A stretch of DNA of 64,000 nt from Muribaculum sp. (GTDB taxonomy: Bacteria > Bacteroidota > Bacteroidia > Bacteroidales > Muribaculaceae), in NCBI GenBank assembly GCA_023666965.1, contig JAMPAZ010000001.1, forward strand, positions 987,222-1,051,221, written 5' to 3'. The notes under the pieces are model-generated. The model saw nothing but the letters and a program-made list of their open reading frames with translations. It did no database searches and had not been told where the DNA came from. Below, piece after piece: positions 25,780-34,917 of the stretch. The position numbers and the translations under genes were made by a program. Each line of letters starts with the position of its first letter. The stretch's first letter is position 1.

Positions 25780-26712
25780 TTATGCCTTTTGTACGGTTGA
25801 ATCGATATGGATGGTCTCCTCATGGTTCTTGGAAGTCTTCATTTTGAGCTTCACCATATCGAATCCTCTGCCATAGACCCCGTTGACGTTGGCCTGCGTC
25901 ACGAATGCATCTTTGTCGATCGACTTTACGATGCGGAATATCGTGACTGATTCAATCTTTCTGCACATCACCAACAGCACCTTCATCTCATGCTTGGTGT
26001 ACCATCCGATTCCGTCCAGTACTGTACATCCTCGATGTGCCTCGTTATTGATGGCATCGGCTATGTCGGCCCATTTCTGCGAGATAATGGTGAACTGTAT
26101 GGCTTGCCGGTTTGTCATAATCACCTGGTCGGCCATGAACGAGACGAGGAATGTGACAATCAGTCCGTATACAATCTTATCGATTTGGAAAAATACCAAA
26201 TAGCTTGACGAAATAATAAGAAAGTCGCAGTAAATCATCACTCGCCCGATAGACACGTTGGTCCTCTTGGAGACCATAGCGGCCACTATGTCGGTGCCTC
26301 CCGTGCTGCCGTTGTGGGTGAACACGAATCCGATGCCGAATCCGCAGAGCACCCCGCCGATGATTAAGTTCATAAATGTCTGCTGCTCGATAAGCGGTTC
26401 GGTGAAGAGGGGCTGCATGATTCCGATAAGGGCACTCATAATGGTAGAGCCGAAAATCGTCCGGATTACGAACTGCTTGCCGACTACTTTGAATGCCATC
26501 GCGAGGAGAAAAAGGTTTAGCACGTAGGAACTTATGGCCACCGGCACGCCGAAGATGAAGTAAATGAGCGATCCGATACCGACAAGACCGCCGATTACCA
26601 CTTTTTCAGGCAGGATGAACGCCGTGAAACCGAAGGCGTACAGCATAAGTCCGAAAATTATGCACACATAGTCGCGCGTGGTCATCCACAGTCCGTGCTT
26701 ATCGATTCTCAT
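25780..26712 (-). CDS. YitT family membrane protein
   Basis: The 310-residue protein has five or six hydrophobic segments in the first 200 residues (e.g. YVCIIFGLMLYAFGFTAFILP, GIGSLIYFIFGVPVAISSYVLNLFLLAM) with the conserved GGTDIVAAMVSKRTNVSIGRV stretch. The C-terminal DUF2179 domain (about 215-290) contains GIGWYTKHEMKVLLVMCRK and DAFVTQANVNGVYGRGF. YitT proteins are inner-membrane proteins without a proven substrate. It has its own promoter and is read toward the tubulin-like operon, separated from it by the TAGGA tract. Confidence 0.9.
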   Translation of the reverse strand: MRIDKHGLWMTTRDYVCIIFGLMLYAFGFTAFILPEKVVIGGLVGIGSLIYFIFGVPVAISSYVLNLFLLAMAFKVVGKQFVIRTIFGSTIMSALIGIMQPLFTEPLIEQQTFMNLIIGGVLCGFGIGFVFTHNGSTGGTDIVAAMVSKRTNVSIGRVMIYCDFLIISSSYLVFFQIDKIVYGLIVTFLVSFMADQVIMTNRQAIQFTIISQKWADIADAINNEAHRGCTVLDGIGWYTKHEMKVLLVMCRKIESVTIFRIVKSIDKDAFVTQANVNGVYGRGFDMVKLKMKTSKNHEETIHIDSTVQKA

Positions 26713-26750
26713 ATTACAGATGCAATAAAATTGGTTATAGAATGATGATG

Positions 26751-26781
26751 CAAATTTAGTGATTGTCGATTAATGTGCAAA
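26751..26781 (-). promoter_or_regulatory. Promoter for the YitT gene
   Basis: Minus strand TTTG (26781-26778), 19 bp, TAAATTTG (26758-26751), 38 bp before the start codon. Confidence 0.7.
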
Positions 26782-26874
26782 ATGCTTTATCGCGATTCAG
26801 ATGCTCGGCACATGCTCAATTATTCGTTCAAATGGATGCTTTTTTGGAATTAATTCAACTTTTTTCCGAGGTTA

Positions 26875-26906
26875 GTTGGCAAATTCCTGCATTATGTCTA
26901 ATTTTA
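26875..26906 (+). promoter_or_regulatory. Probable promoter for the PorT-like barrel gene
   Basis: GTTG (26875-26878), 20 bp, TAATTTTA (26899-26906). The -7 lacks the final G, so support is moderate. Confidence 0.38.
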
Positions 26907-26944
26907 CGTTTAAAATTTACTGAAAAAATAAATTAACAAGGTCT

Positions 26945-27709
26945 ATGAAATCAACGTTATCACGCATGGTTGTGGCTGTAATGCTATTGACTATGGGGGC
27001 ATTCGGCGCAAAAGCTCAGACTATTATCGACACGGGCGAGCCTGCAAAGGTGCTCCGTTTCGGTGTCAGGATTGGTTTTACAAGCTCAAACTTGACAAAC
27101 AACTACGATGCCTCTTCTCGCGACATGAAGTGGAAAAACCAAGGTTGGAAAAATGGATTCACCATGGGTGGAGTTGTGGACATCAATATCCGTAATTACT
27201 TTGCCATACAGCCCGGCTTGTTCTTCGTTTCGAGAGGAAACACCTACAATATGCTGATAAGTAACGACAGTAAGCTCAAGATGCTTGAGGGCAAGTGCAA
27301 CGCCAACTATTGGCAGGTGCCCATTATGTTCTCGTTCCGTCTGGGAGTAGCCGAACTTGCTCAGCTTCATCTTGATGTCGGCCCATACTTTGCCTACGGT
27401 TTCGGAGGTAAGAATAAATACTCGGTTTATGGGTACGAAATGGGCATGGATGCGGCCACGTCGTCTCCCGTAATCATCCGGGAAGACGGAAAGCGTCAAG
27501 AAGGCGACTGCTTTGGCGACAAAGGCATAGTCCAGCGCTACGACTCCGGCATAAAATTCGGTATCGGCATCCAGGCCATGGGCAATTTCTACGTGGGTGC
27601 GCACTATGAATACAGCCTCCGCAACGTGCTCCGCGACTCCGACCTTCTCAACGTCCGCGCAAAGGGACACAACAAAATCTGGAACTTTACCCTCGGATAC
27701 AACTTCTAA
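26945..27709 (+). CDS. PorT-family outer membrane beta-barrel protein
   Basis: A 254-residue precursor with signal peptide (MLLTMGAFGAKAQ). Alternating beta strands cover the rest: RFGVRIGFTSSNL, YFAIQPGLFFVSRGN, ANYWQVPIMFSFRLG, LHLDVGPYFAYGFGG, GIGIQAMGNFYVGAHYEYSLRN, ending WNFTLGYNF with the terminal Phe needed for barrel assembly. This is the porT/outer-membrane-protein-beta-barrel type common in Bacteroidetes. Family function is diverse and none is assignable here. It converges with the ArnT-like gene across an extragenic repeat. Confidence 0.85.
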   Translation: MKSTLSRMVVAVMLLTMGAFGAKAQTIIDTGEPAKVLRFGVRIGFTSSNLTNNYDASSRDMKWKNQGWKNGFTMGGVVDINIRNYFAIQPGLFFVSRGNTYNMLISNDSKLKMLEGKCNANYWQVPIMFSFRLGVAELAQLHLDVGPYFAYGFGGKNKYSVYGYEMGMDAATSSPVIIREDGKRQEGDCFGDKGIVQRYDSGIKFGIGIQAMGNFYVGAHYEYSLRNVLRDSDLLNVRAKGHNKIWNFTLGYNF

Positions 27710-27774
27710 GCCGACCATCCGTCCGACAAGTGCAACTCCCCGTCGCGCTATATTCGGACAGTCCCATATCGCGA

Positions 27775-27984
27775 GAAGCTGTGTCAAAATGAAATGATTG
27801 CTTCTTTCAGATGCTAAATTTGTGCAGAAGGCTGTGTCAAAATGCGTTTGATTCTGAAGGAAGCTCGAAAATTGTGTTGCCGGGTAAATCGGTCTGGCGA
27901 CCGATTTACCCGGTTTTATGTTGGAGTAATATACGAAATCTGCAAAGATTTTCATATATCTGTCAAGAGGTTAAATCTTAGCCA
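27775..27984. repeat. Extragenic palindromic repeat, copy A
   Basis: This copy lies between two convergent genes. It has GTGTCAAAATG twice (27781, 27834), a perfect 14-bp stem CCGGGTAAATCGGT (27880-27893) pairing with 27900-27913 over 6 bases, then the reverse complement of the family core GATTTAACCTCCTGACAG. It aligns over most of its length with the reverse complement of copy B (31575-31842), so the two are inverted with respect to each other. The perfect hairpin could also terminate both convergent transcripts. The remaining 27710-28024 holds nothing else I can see. Confidence 0.85.
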
Positions 27985-28024
27985 TTAAGAGTCCGGCAAG
28001 CCGGTCGGGTAGGGTTGTGTACTT

Positions 28025-29731
28025 TTATTTCTTTTGGAAGTGCAGAAGTAGGATTTGGTCGCGCATGTCGCAACTGCGGGCTTTAAAGTGCTTTACGAGC
28101 GTAAACTCATAGCGGTCGGCATTCTTGGGAAGCCATTCTTTGGCTTGGCGTACACCGACAAGCATCAGTCCGGAGTCGGGATCGTCAAGCTCGATGGGAC
28201 GGATGCGGTCGCCGGCATAGAAATTGGTTGTAAAAAAGCGCATTTGATCGGTGTCGATATAGGAATATATCGGCCCTTCGGGATTCGTCCGGTTAAGAAA
28301 TTCCGCAATGGGCTTATCTGATTTGGCATTCATAATCCGTGGCTGGTATACACCTGCAAATGCCCAGTAAATGAGCACGGTGGTCAGCAGTGTGCCCAAC
28401 AGTGTAGACCTGTATGTGAGTTTTTTCAATCTGACAATCATTATCGCGCCGGAAATGACCGAGAGCGACACGACGATCCAAAGTATCCAGCTAAGATGGT
28501 ATCCTAAATTTGTGACCATCATCGACTGTTCGAGAGCGTGTTTCCCCTTGAGAATCCCGAACGGAAACCATCCGCATTGAACGACTACGAACGTCGCGTA
28601 AGCAATTATGGCTACGGCCGAAATGATTCCGGCGTAAATCTTTATGGATCGGTGCTTGATGTGCACTAAATACATTGCAAAGCGTGCGATGAAGAATGCG
28701 AGGAAAGGATAGATCGGCAAAAGGTATACGCTTCGTTTGCTCTTGGGGATGCAGTAGAAAATGAATATCATCAGCGTGCACAGCAAAGAGAATTGCTCGA
28801 CCGGTGGCATGGCTCTGAACCCGGTCCACCATTTTTTGATTCGAGGAGGCATTAAGGCGTTGACTTTGCCCCAGGGGACGAGCGACAAGAGTAGCAGGAG
28901 GGTATAAGGGGCGTATCCGGCGATAACGGTTATGAAATTATACCAAAATGGATTCTCATGCGATTCGTAGCTCATGGAGCCGGTCATTCTGCCGACATTT
29001 TCCTCCATTGCCAAATCCAAGAATTTTTCACCACCCTGCATGTATGCCAGCACATACCAGATGGCCGGAATAATAAGTGACATCACTCCCAGGCATACCA
29101 ATTTCCAGACAGCCTCGGTCCACCGCACCTTTTGAAAAAGCATGAAGACTCCGGCGCATAAACAAGGGAGAAATACCCCCACCGGGCCTTTGGTCAGACA
29201 GGCTCCGCTCATCATCAGCACCGCTATCCAGGGAATGCCTCGAAGTCCGCGTTCCCAATAGTCGTACAGGCTGTAAAGGGCTCCCACCATAAACATTGTC
29301 AGCAACATGTCGACACGGCACGCATACCCGGCGCGGAACACCTCAAAAGCCGTGAACGTCACCATCCCAGCTATAAAGGCTCGCATTTGGCCGGCTCTGC
29401 GGGAGTAGAAACGGAAGCCCCAAAGTAACATGATTATTAGTGACAGTGCCGACGGCAGTCGAGAACTAAACTCGGTCACATGGCCGACAACGAGCGATAC
29501 GACGGCTATGCACCATGCAAGCATCGGAGGCTTATACGGCATGATGTCGCCGTTGCTGACAGGTAGAATCCAGTTTCCCGAGTCAAGCATACTGACGGCC
29601 ACTATGGCCTCGCGGGGTTCACCCTTGGTGCTGAACAGGGCTTCCCCGAGGTAAGGTATGAATGTCAGAATGGCCAGCATGGCCAATATCCAGAAGCCGT
29701 TTTGCCGAGTTAGATGTAGTCGAAAGCGCAT
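28025..29731 (-). CDS. ArnT-like glycosyltransferase family 39 protein
   Basis: A 568-residue multi-pass protein. The first luminal loop has the ArnT/PMT pattern: ALFSTKGEPREAIVAVSMLDSGNWILP and then DIMPYKPPMLAWCI. At least ten hydrophobic helices follow (e.g. WIAVLMMSGACLTKGPVGVFLPCLCAGVFML). ArnT-type enzymes move a sugar or aminosugar from polyprenyl phosphate to lipid A or another acceptor on the periplasmic face. The donor and acceptor here are unknown. The C-terminal soluble domain (490-568) is typical. No arn pathway genes are next to it, so it is a stand-alone member. Confidence 0.85.
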   Translation of the reverse strand: MRFRLHLTRQNGFWILAMLAILTFIPYLGEALFSTKGEPREAIVAVSMLDSGNWILPVSNGDIMPYKPPMLAWCIAVVSLVVGHVTEFSSRLPSALSLIIMLLWGFRFYSRRAGQMRAFIAGMVTFTAFEVFRAGYACRVDMLLTMFMVGALYSLYDYWERGLRGIPWIAVLMMSGACLTKGPVGVFLPCLCAGVFMLFQKVRWTEAVWKLVCLGVMSLIIPAIWYVLAYMQGGEKFLDLAMEENVGRMTGSMSYESHENPFWYNFITVIAGYAPYTLLLLLSLVPWGKVNALMPPRIKKWWTGFRAMPPVEQFSLLCTLMIFIFYCIPKSKRSVYLLPIYPFLAFFIARFAMYLVHIKHRSIKIYAGIISAVAIIAYATFVVVQCGWFPFGILKGKHALEQSMMVTNLGYHLSWILWIVVSLSVISGAIMIVRLKKLTYRSTLLGTLLTTVLIYWAFAGVYQPRIMNAKSDKPIAEFLNRTNPEGPIYSYIDTDQMRFFTTNFYAGDRIRPIELDDPDSGLMLVGVRQAKEWLPKNADRYEFTLVKHFKARSCDMRDQILLLHFQKK

Positions 29732-29762
29732 CGTATTACGTGTTTATACATTAATTAACGTG

Positions 29763-29796
29763 CAAAGATAGCAAGCGGTTGCGCTATTCGGGCAAA
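29763..29796 (-). promoter_or_regulatory. Probable promoter for the ArnT-like gene
   Basis: Minus strand TTTG (29796-29793), 22 bp, TATCTTTG (29770-29763). The -7 is perfect; the spacing is longer than usual. Confidence 0.5.
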
Positions 29797-29811
29797 GTTG
29801 GCTTAAATATT

Positions 29812-29842
29812 TTTGCTTTGTCTGCTTGAATTTGTAAATTTG
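29812..29842 (+). promoter_or_regulatory. Promoter for fumarase
   Basis: TTTG (29812-29815), 19 bp, TAAATTTG (29835-29842), 34 bp before the start codon. It is back to back with the ArnT-like promoter. Confidence 0.7.
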
Positions 29843-29876
29843 CAAAAGTATAAAACTAATTTAAGTATATATAGGT

Positions 29877-31526
29877 ATGGCACAGAAACCATTTGTCTAT
29901 CAGGAAATGTTCCCGATGACACCCGAGACTACGGAGTATTACCACTTGACCTCCGAGTATGTAAACGTTGAGAAGTGGGGCGACCGCGAAATGCTCGTTG
30001 TACAACCCGAAGCGTTGCGCGTTCTTGCCCGTCAAGCCACTCACGACAATGCCTTTATGCTTCGCCGTGAACATAATGCCATGGTAGCCAAGATTCTCAG
30101 CGACCCCGAAGCCAGCGAAAATGATAAGTTTGTGGCTCTAACCATGTTGCGCAATGCTGAGATTGCCGCAAAAGGCCAGTTGCCCTTCTGCCAGGATACC
30201 GGTACGGCCATCGTGATTGGAAAGAAAGGCCAGAACGTCTATACCGGAGGCGGCGACGAAGAACAGCTCTACCACGGGGTCTACGACACGTATACCGAAA
30301 ACAATCTGCGCTACTCGCAGAACGCTCCGCTCAACATGTACGACGAAGTGAACACCGGATGCAATCTCCCGGCTCAGGTCGATCTATATGCTGTCGACGG
30401 AAATGAATACAAGTTCCTTTTTGTCGCTAAAGGTGGCGGATCCGCAAATAAAACATATTTGTATCAGGAGACAAAGGCGTTGCTTAATCCTGCCAAGCTC
30501 GTTCCATTCTTGGTCGAGAAGATGAAGTCGCTCGGCACAGCCGCTTGTCCTCCCTACCACATTGCTTTCGTCATCGGCGGTACATCTGCTGAAATGAACC
30601 TCGCCACGGTTAAGAAAGCCTCTGTAAAATATTACGATAATCTTCCTACTTCTGGCAATGAATACGGACGCGCATTCCGCGACGTAGAACTTGAGCAGAC
30701 TCTTCTTAAAGAAGCTCAGAAAATCGGTCTCGGCGCGCAGTTCGGCGGCAAATATTTTGCCCACGACATTCGAGTTATCCGTCTGCCACGCCATGGCGCG
30801 TCATGTCCCGTCGGTCTCGGCGTGAGCTGTTCTGCCGATCGAAATGTCAAAGCAAAAATCAACAAAGACGGACTTTGGATTGAGAAGCTCGACACCAATC
30901 CCGGCGAATTAATCCCCGATGAGCTTCGCAAGCAGGGCGAGGGTGATGTAGTAAAGATTGACCTTAACCGCCCGATGCCCGAGATTCTTGCCGAACTTAC
31001 GAAATATCCCGTGTCGACCCGCTTGTCGCTAAACGGCACGATCATAGTCGGTCGCGACATTGCACACGCTAAGATCAAAGAGCGTCTTGACAATGGCGAG
31101 CCAATGCCCGACTATCTAAAGGATCACCCCATCTACTATGCCGGACCGGCTAAGACTCCCGAAGGTATGCCTTCCGGTTCATTCGGACCGACTACTGCCG
31201 GGCGTATGGACTCGTATGTCGACCAGTTCCAAGCCGCTGGAGGTTCGATGGTGATGATAGCCAAGGGTAATCGCAGCAAGCAAGTGACCGATGCATGTCA
31301 TAAACACGGTGGATTCTATCTCGGTAGTATCGGTGGTCCCGCCGCCATCCTCGCACACGACAGCATTAAGAAAGTTGAATGCCTTGAATATCCTGAACTT
31401 GGCATGGAAGCCATTTGGAAAATTGAAGTGGAGAATTTCCCGGCATTCATACTCGTCGACGACAAAGGCAACGACTTTTTTACCCAAATAGCCGAGCGTT
31501 GTCAAGGCTGTCCGATTGCCAAATAA
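29877..31526 (+). CDS. Class I fumarate hydratase (4Fe-4S)
   Basis: The 549-residue protein interconverts fumarate and malate. It has the iron-sulphur ligands of class I fumarases at Cys105 ([10 protein letters not shown]), Cys224 (GTAACPPYH) and Cys318 (VSCSADRN), the same positions I recall for E. coli FumA. Both the N-terminal catalytic domain and the C-terminal swivelling domain (from about 375, [16 protein letters not shown]) are fused in one chain. In gut Bacteroidales it works in the reductive branch to succinate and propionate. It has its own promoter and ends at an extragenic repeat. Confidence 0.95.
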   Translation: MAQKPFVYQEMFPMTPETTEYYHLTSEYVNVEKWGDREMLVVQPEALRVLARQATHDNAFMLRREHNAMVAKILSDPEASENDKFVALTMLRNAEIAAKGQLPFCQDTGTAIVIGKKGQNVYTGGGDEEQLYHGVYDTYTENNLRYSQNAPLNMYDEVNTGCNLPAQVDLYAVDGNEYKFLFVAKGGGSANKTYLYQETKALLNPAKLVPFLVEKMKSLGTAACPPYHIAFVIGGTSAEMNLATVKKASVKYYDNLPTSGNEYGRAFRDVELEQTLLKEAQKIGLGAQFGGKYFAHDIRVIRLPRHGASCPVGLGVSCSADRNVKAKINKDGLWIEKLDTNPGELIPDELRKQGEGDVVKIDLNRPMPEILAELTKYPVSTRLSLNGTIIVGRDIAHAKIKERLDNGEPMPDYLKDHPIYYAGPAKTPEGMPSGSFGPTTAGRMDSYVDQFQAAGGSMVMIAKGNRSKQVTDACHKHGGFYLGSIGGPAAILAHDSIKKVECLEYPELGMEAIWKIEVENFPAFILVDDKGNDFFTQIAERCQGCPIAK

Positions 31527-31544
31527 CTTCATTTACAGCTATTC

Positions 31545-31577
31545 GCTCCTTATGGAAGCCCCAAATGAGTAAGGAGC
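31545..31577. terminator. Hairpin after fumarase
   Basis: GCTCCTTA (31545-31552) pairs with TAAGGAGC (31570-31577). There is no strong T tract, so it may equally be part of the adjoining repeat. Confidence 0.4.
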
Positions 31578-31842
31578 TGTGTTAAAATGGAATTATCGCA
31601 TCTGAAAGATGCACAAAACTGATTAGCCGGAGATTGGCGCAACGCGCCTATCTCCGGTTTATGTTTGAAACGGCAATTAAATCTGGAAAGATTTAACCTC
31701 CTGACAAGTAGATGAAAATCTTTGGATATTCCGCATATTAAACCAATATAAAACCGGGCAAATCGGTATAAAGACCGCTTTACCCGGCTATGCAATTTTC
31801 AAGCATCTTTCAGAAGCAAAAATTCCATTTTGGCACACGCTC
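31575..31842. repeat. Extragenic repeat copy B with terminal inverted repeats
   Basis: The element has imperfect terminal inverted repeats of about 38 bp: left GAGCTGTGTTAAAATGGAA... and right end, read in reverse, GAGCGTGTGCCAAAATGGAA..., both running into a CTGAAAGATGC block. Inside are two hairpins (GCCGGAGAT/ATCTCCGG around 31625-31658; ACCGGGCAAATCGGT/ACCGCTTTACCCGG at 31752-31788) and the core GATTTAACCTCCTGACAAG (31690-31708). It has no coding capacity and looks like a MITE or REP-type unit. It sits between convergent genes and fills most of the 31527-31876 gap. Confidence 0.85.
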
Positions 31843-31876
31843 ATATTCTGATTAATTATAATCAGCTTGTTTATTC

Positions 31877-32776
31877 TTATTTTTTGAAAATGTTATAGAA
31901 GCAAGTTGGGCTATCTATTGTGAATATAAATCTCTCGTTAGACCTACACGGATCTTTAGTTTTGCCAAATCCTTCGTTGGGATTGTAATTTGGATTCTTT
32001 TCTCGAACTTCAGGCTCTGCACGATTTTGTATAGAGCCTATGTAAAATGAATTAACAAAATTTTGTGTTTCTGTCCCGTCTCGATTAAAAGAATATGATA
32101 TGTGGTTGCTAAAAGTTACAGGACTGTCAATACTGCTATAAGTTAATGATTGGGAGTTATGTTTCGGATAATTTTGATTATACATTTCCTCTCCGCATTG
32201 GAGTATTGCTTTGTCCAAAATGGTAAAACCATCAATAAATTTTGCACTATGAGGTGGAATAGCGACAACTTTCGACATGTGCTCGGTAGTCGAATAAGAT
32301 TGGCTCGATAGAGCAGAATAACCAAACTTTGTTGCACGAGAAACACTTGAGCCGAACGAATCCGCGTAGTTTTGATTGTATCCAATCTTGGAAGTACCTG
32401 CTATTAAAGACAGGGTCAAATTGCTGGATGCATATTCATTGGTCGCTAAAGACGCGGTAGAAGTGTACTCAACGTTCTTATAATAGTCATAAGCTATTCC
32501 ATTATTTATATAGAAAGAATTGTCTAATAAGATATAAATTATTTTTCCCGATTTATTGAAGCAATAGAATGTCATGTTGCCTTTATTAGAACAAAAGTTA
32601 TAGCTAACCGTAATATCTTCATTGTTATACACATATTGATTATCAACAATCGGTACATCGATAGCCTTTACATCATATACTTGATAGAAATACTTTGTGG
32701 ATGAACAAGAAGTAAACAAAAATAGGCTAAAAATAAAGAGTGAAAACTCTCTGAAATTTAATAAACGCTTTTCCAT
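31877..32776 (-). CDS. AT-rich hypothetical lipoprotein
   Basis: The 299-residue precursor has a lipobox in LFLFTSCSSTKYF (Cys24). The rest is Ser/Tyr/Asn-rich with beta-strand character and no motif I recognise, e.g. YFYQVYDVKAIDVPIVDNQYVYNNEDITVSYNF. Its base composition is visibly richer in A and T than the neighbouring dnaB and fumarase genes. Similar SCSSTKYF lipoproteins occur in Bacteroidales, as recollection rather than a search. It lies between repeat copy B and the structured inverted-repeat element upstream. This suggests a small accessory insertion. Confidence 0.68.
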   Translation of the reverse strand: MEKRLLNFREFSLFIFSLFLFTSCSSTKYFYQVYDVKAIDVPIVDNQYVYNNEDITVSYNFCSNKGNMTFYCFNKSGKIIYILLDNSFYINNGIAYDYYKNVEYTSTASLATNEYASSNLTLSLIAGTSKIGYNQNYADSFGSSVSRATKFGYSALSSQSYSTTEHMSKVVAIPPHSAKFIDGFTILDKAILQCGEEMYNQNYPKHNSQSLTYSSIDSPVTFSNHISYSFNRDGTETQNFVNSFYIGSIQNRAEPEVREKNPNYNPNEGFGKTKDPCRSNERFIFTIDSPTCFYNIFKK

Positions 32777-32799
32777 TGTAAAATTGAAATTAGATGCAC

Positions 32800-32970
32800 C
32801 TCAGTCCCAATGGTGCGGAATGAAAACACGAAGCGTGGAACTGCAACGCCATATTCTTAAATGGAGGTTCTAGGAAAACCTTTAGCACGAATAGGGTAAG
32901 TAATAGCAGCCCACGCCATAGCGCGAGAACCACTATGCCTTTCCTGTGCTAAAATTGCGAATTTCCTAGA
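32800..32970 (-). ncRNA. Candidate structured RNA or repeat upstream of the lipoprotein gene
   Basis: A long imperfect hairpin is formed by TCTAGGAAA (32869-32877) with TTTCCTAGA (32962-32970), and by TTTAGCAC (32881-32888) with GTGCTAAA (32946-32953). Inside is a small CATAG/CTATG stem, and downstream on the minus strand a CACG/CGTG hairpin (32827-32837). On the minus strand the hairpin contains a 20-codon frame (32919-32857) starting MAWAAITYP. Nothing identifies a known RNA family. It may be a leader, a small RNA or a dispersed repeat; the paired arms are plain in the sequence, the function is not. Confidence 0.45.
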
Positions 32971-33018
32971 TTCCCATTTTCAGGATAAGCATAACGCTTC
33001 TTATAATTCAAAAATGTG

Positions 33019-33032
33019 AAGGACATGTCCTT
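33019..33032. other. 14-bp palindrome AAGGACATGTCCTT
   Basis: A perfect 14-bp inverted repeat lies just downstream of the minus-strand -7-like box CAAAAGTA (33047-33054; TACTTTTG on the minus strand). If that box is used, the palindrome is at or just after the start of transcription and could be an operator. Confidence 0.4.
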
Positions 33033-33178
33033 TGTCCCTCATTATGCAAAAGTAAGTAATAAAAGCGAAATCGAAAATATTTTATTAATAAATTATCCGG
33101 TTAATTTTGTGAAGGTGAAATGATAGGAAATTGTCGCTAAGTCATTTGTTCTTCCATATTTCATTTTAACCGGTGACT

Positions 33179-34729
33179 TTAGAATGGGGCCGGTTCGTCG
33201 CCGGGGCCTCTCAGAAAGTCGGCTGTGCCACCGCTGAACGGATTCTGTGGCGTCTCGCCGATGCCGTCAATCGAATTAAGTTTCGATCCGACAGTCACCG
33301 AAGAGGCTAGGTCAAAGCTGTCGTCCTCTTCCCAATTCTCAAACCTGGCAAATCGCGCCTTAAAACGCATTTTTATATCGTCTACTGATCCCGAACGATG
33401 CTTGGCCACAATGAACTCGGCCAGTCCGCGTATGTCGTTGCCGGAAGCGTCTTGGTCTGATTTAGTATAGTATTCCGGTCGGTGGATAAAGCACACAATG
33501 TCGGCATCCTGCTCGATGGCTCCCGACTCGCGGAGGTCGCTCAACTGAGGGCGTTTTCCGTCGCCGGTCTGTCGCGATTCTACCGAGCGGTTCAGCTGCG
33601 ACAAGGCGATAATCGGGATGTTAAGCTCCTTTGCCAACTGCTTAAGCGAGCGTGAAATCATGCTGACCTCCTGTTCGCGGCTTCCGAACTTCATGCCGGA
33701 GGCATTCATCAGCTGAAGGTAGTCAATGATTATTATCTCCACATTGTGCTCTCGGACGAGGCGCCGGGCTTTCGTGCGAAGCTCAAAAATAGAGAGCGAC
33801 GGGGTGTCGTCGATATACATGGGGGCACTGTAGAGGTGCTTCACGCGCGACATCAGTTGATCCCATTCGAGCGAGGTGAGCTGTCCCGACTTAATCTTTT
33901 GGCTTTCAAGCTCGCAGACATTACTGATCAGACGATTGACGAGCTGCAGGTTAGACATTTCGAGAGAGAAAATTGCCACGGGAATGTTATAGTTGACGGC
34001 CATGTTTTTAGCCATCGACAGTACGAACGCCGTTTTCCCCATTGCCGGACGCGCCGCTATGATGATGAGGTCCGATCGCTGCCATCCCGAAGTAAGTTGG
34101 TCAAGTTTGTGGTAGCCTGTTTGCAGTCCGCTTAGTCCGGAAGTGCGGTTGGCCGCCACTTGTATTTGGTCTATGGCCTGACCTATGACTGGGTCGATTT
34201 GAGTGACATCCTTCTTAACGTTGCGCTGGGATATTTCAAACAGCTTTCCCTCGGCTTCCTGTAGCAGGTCATCGACATCGTTGCTTTCGTCAAATGCCTT
34301 CCCCTCGATTGCGGCGGCGAACGATATTAGTTCGCGTGCAAGATATTTTTGAGCTACAATTCTGGCGTGAAACTCAACGTTCGCGCCCGACAACACTCTC
34401 GAAGTCAGTTCGGATATTACCACCGGACCGCCGACAGCGTCGAGTTTTTCGTTTCTCCGCAGCTGTTCTACCACCGTCAGCATGTCTATCGGCTTTTGAG
34501 CCGCTCCGAGGCTCTGGATTGCGGCATATATGTGCTGATGGCTCGGCTCGTAGAAGCTCTCAGGTTTCAAGATGTCGCAGACGGTCGTGTAGGCATCTTT
34601 TTCGAGCATCAGTGCTCCCAGGACGGCCTCTTCCACTTCCTTATCCTGAGGCATGACGCGGCCTCCCGTCTCAAACATGGTGTTGTTTTGTTTTTGTCCT
34701 CGGTAGGACTGTGATCTATTTTCCGGCAT
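33179..34729 (-). CDS. dnaB: Replicative DNA helicase DnaB
   Basis: The 516-residue protein is the hexameric fork helicase. The N-terminal DnaB domain (about 26-130) begins PQDKEVEEAVLGALML. The RecA-like domain has Walker A ARPAMGKT (226-233), followed by VAIFSLEMSN, IIIDYLQLM (Walker B) and PIIALSQLNRSVE. The C-terminal RSGSVDDIKMRFKARFARFEN motif is present. No intein is inserted. It has its own -7 box and a small inverted repeat (AATCTCA/TGAGATT) in the leader, and is divergent from the S9 peptidase gene. It ends in a short acidic-proline tail. Confidence 0.95.
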   Translation of the reverse strand: MPENRSQSYRGQKQNNTMFETGGRVMPQDKEVEEAVLGALMLEKDAYTTVCDILKPESFYEPSHQHIYAAIQSLGAAQKPIDMLTVVEQLRRNEKLDAVGGPVVISELTSRVLSGANVEFHARIVAQKYLARELISFAAAIEGKAFDESNDVDDLLQEAEGKLFEISQRNVKKDVTQIDPVIGQAIDQIQVAANRTSGLSGLQTGYHKLDQLTSGWQRSDLIIIAARPAMGKTAFVLSMAKNMAVNYNIPVAIFSLEMSNLQLVNRLISNVCELESQKIKSGQLTSLEWDQLMSRVKHLYSAPMYIDDTPSLSIFELRTKARRLVREHNVEIIIIDYLQLMNASGMKFGSREQEVSMISRSLKQLAKELNIPIIALSQLNRSVESRQTGDGKRPQLSDLRESGAIEQDADIVCFIHRPEYYTKSDQDASGNDIRGLAEFIVAKHRSGSVDDIKMRFKARFARFENWEEDDSFDLASSVTVGSKLNSIDGIGETPQNPFSGGTADFLRGPGDEPAPF

Positions 34730-34774
34730 ATTAAAAGTCTGTTGTTTAATAATCTCAAAGTGTGAGATTCTCTA

Positions 34775-34782
34775 CAAAGGTA
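34775..34782 (-). promoter_or_regulatory. -7 box for dnaB
   Basis: TACCTTTG on the minus strand matches TAnnTTTG, 46 bp upstream of the start. Between it and the gene lies the inverted repeat AATCTCA/TGAGATT (34751-34769). No clear -33. Confidence 0.45.
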
Positions 34783-34856
34783 AGGATTATCGGCTAAAAT
34801 GTCGGTATAACCATGGAGATTATTACCGACAAACTGTCAACATCGTTGGCTCGGTT

Positions 34857-34887
34857 ATTGACATAGGTGAAAAAATTCGTACCTTTG
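34857..34887 (+). promoter_or_regulatory. Promoter for the S9 peptidase gene
   Basis: ATTG (34857-34860), 19 bp, TACCTTTG (34880-34887). It overlaps a possible upstream GTG start at 34867, so the first codon should be the ATG at 34918. Confidence 0.65.
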
Positions 34888-34917
34888 CACAGATACAAAA
34901 TTTCTCATCTATTTATT

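Noticed and set aside
27086-27955. A 289-codon minus-strand frame opposite the PorT-like gene
   Set aside because: It overlaps a well-supported barrel gene with signal peptide and terminal Phe, and runs through the repeat.
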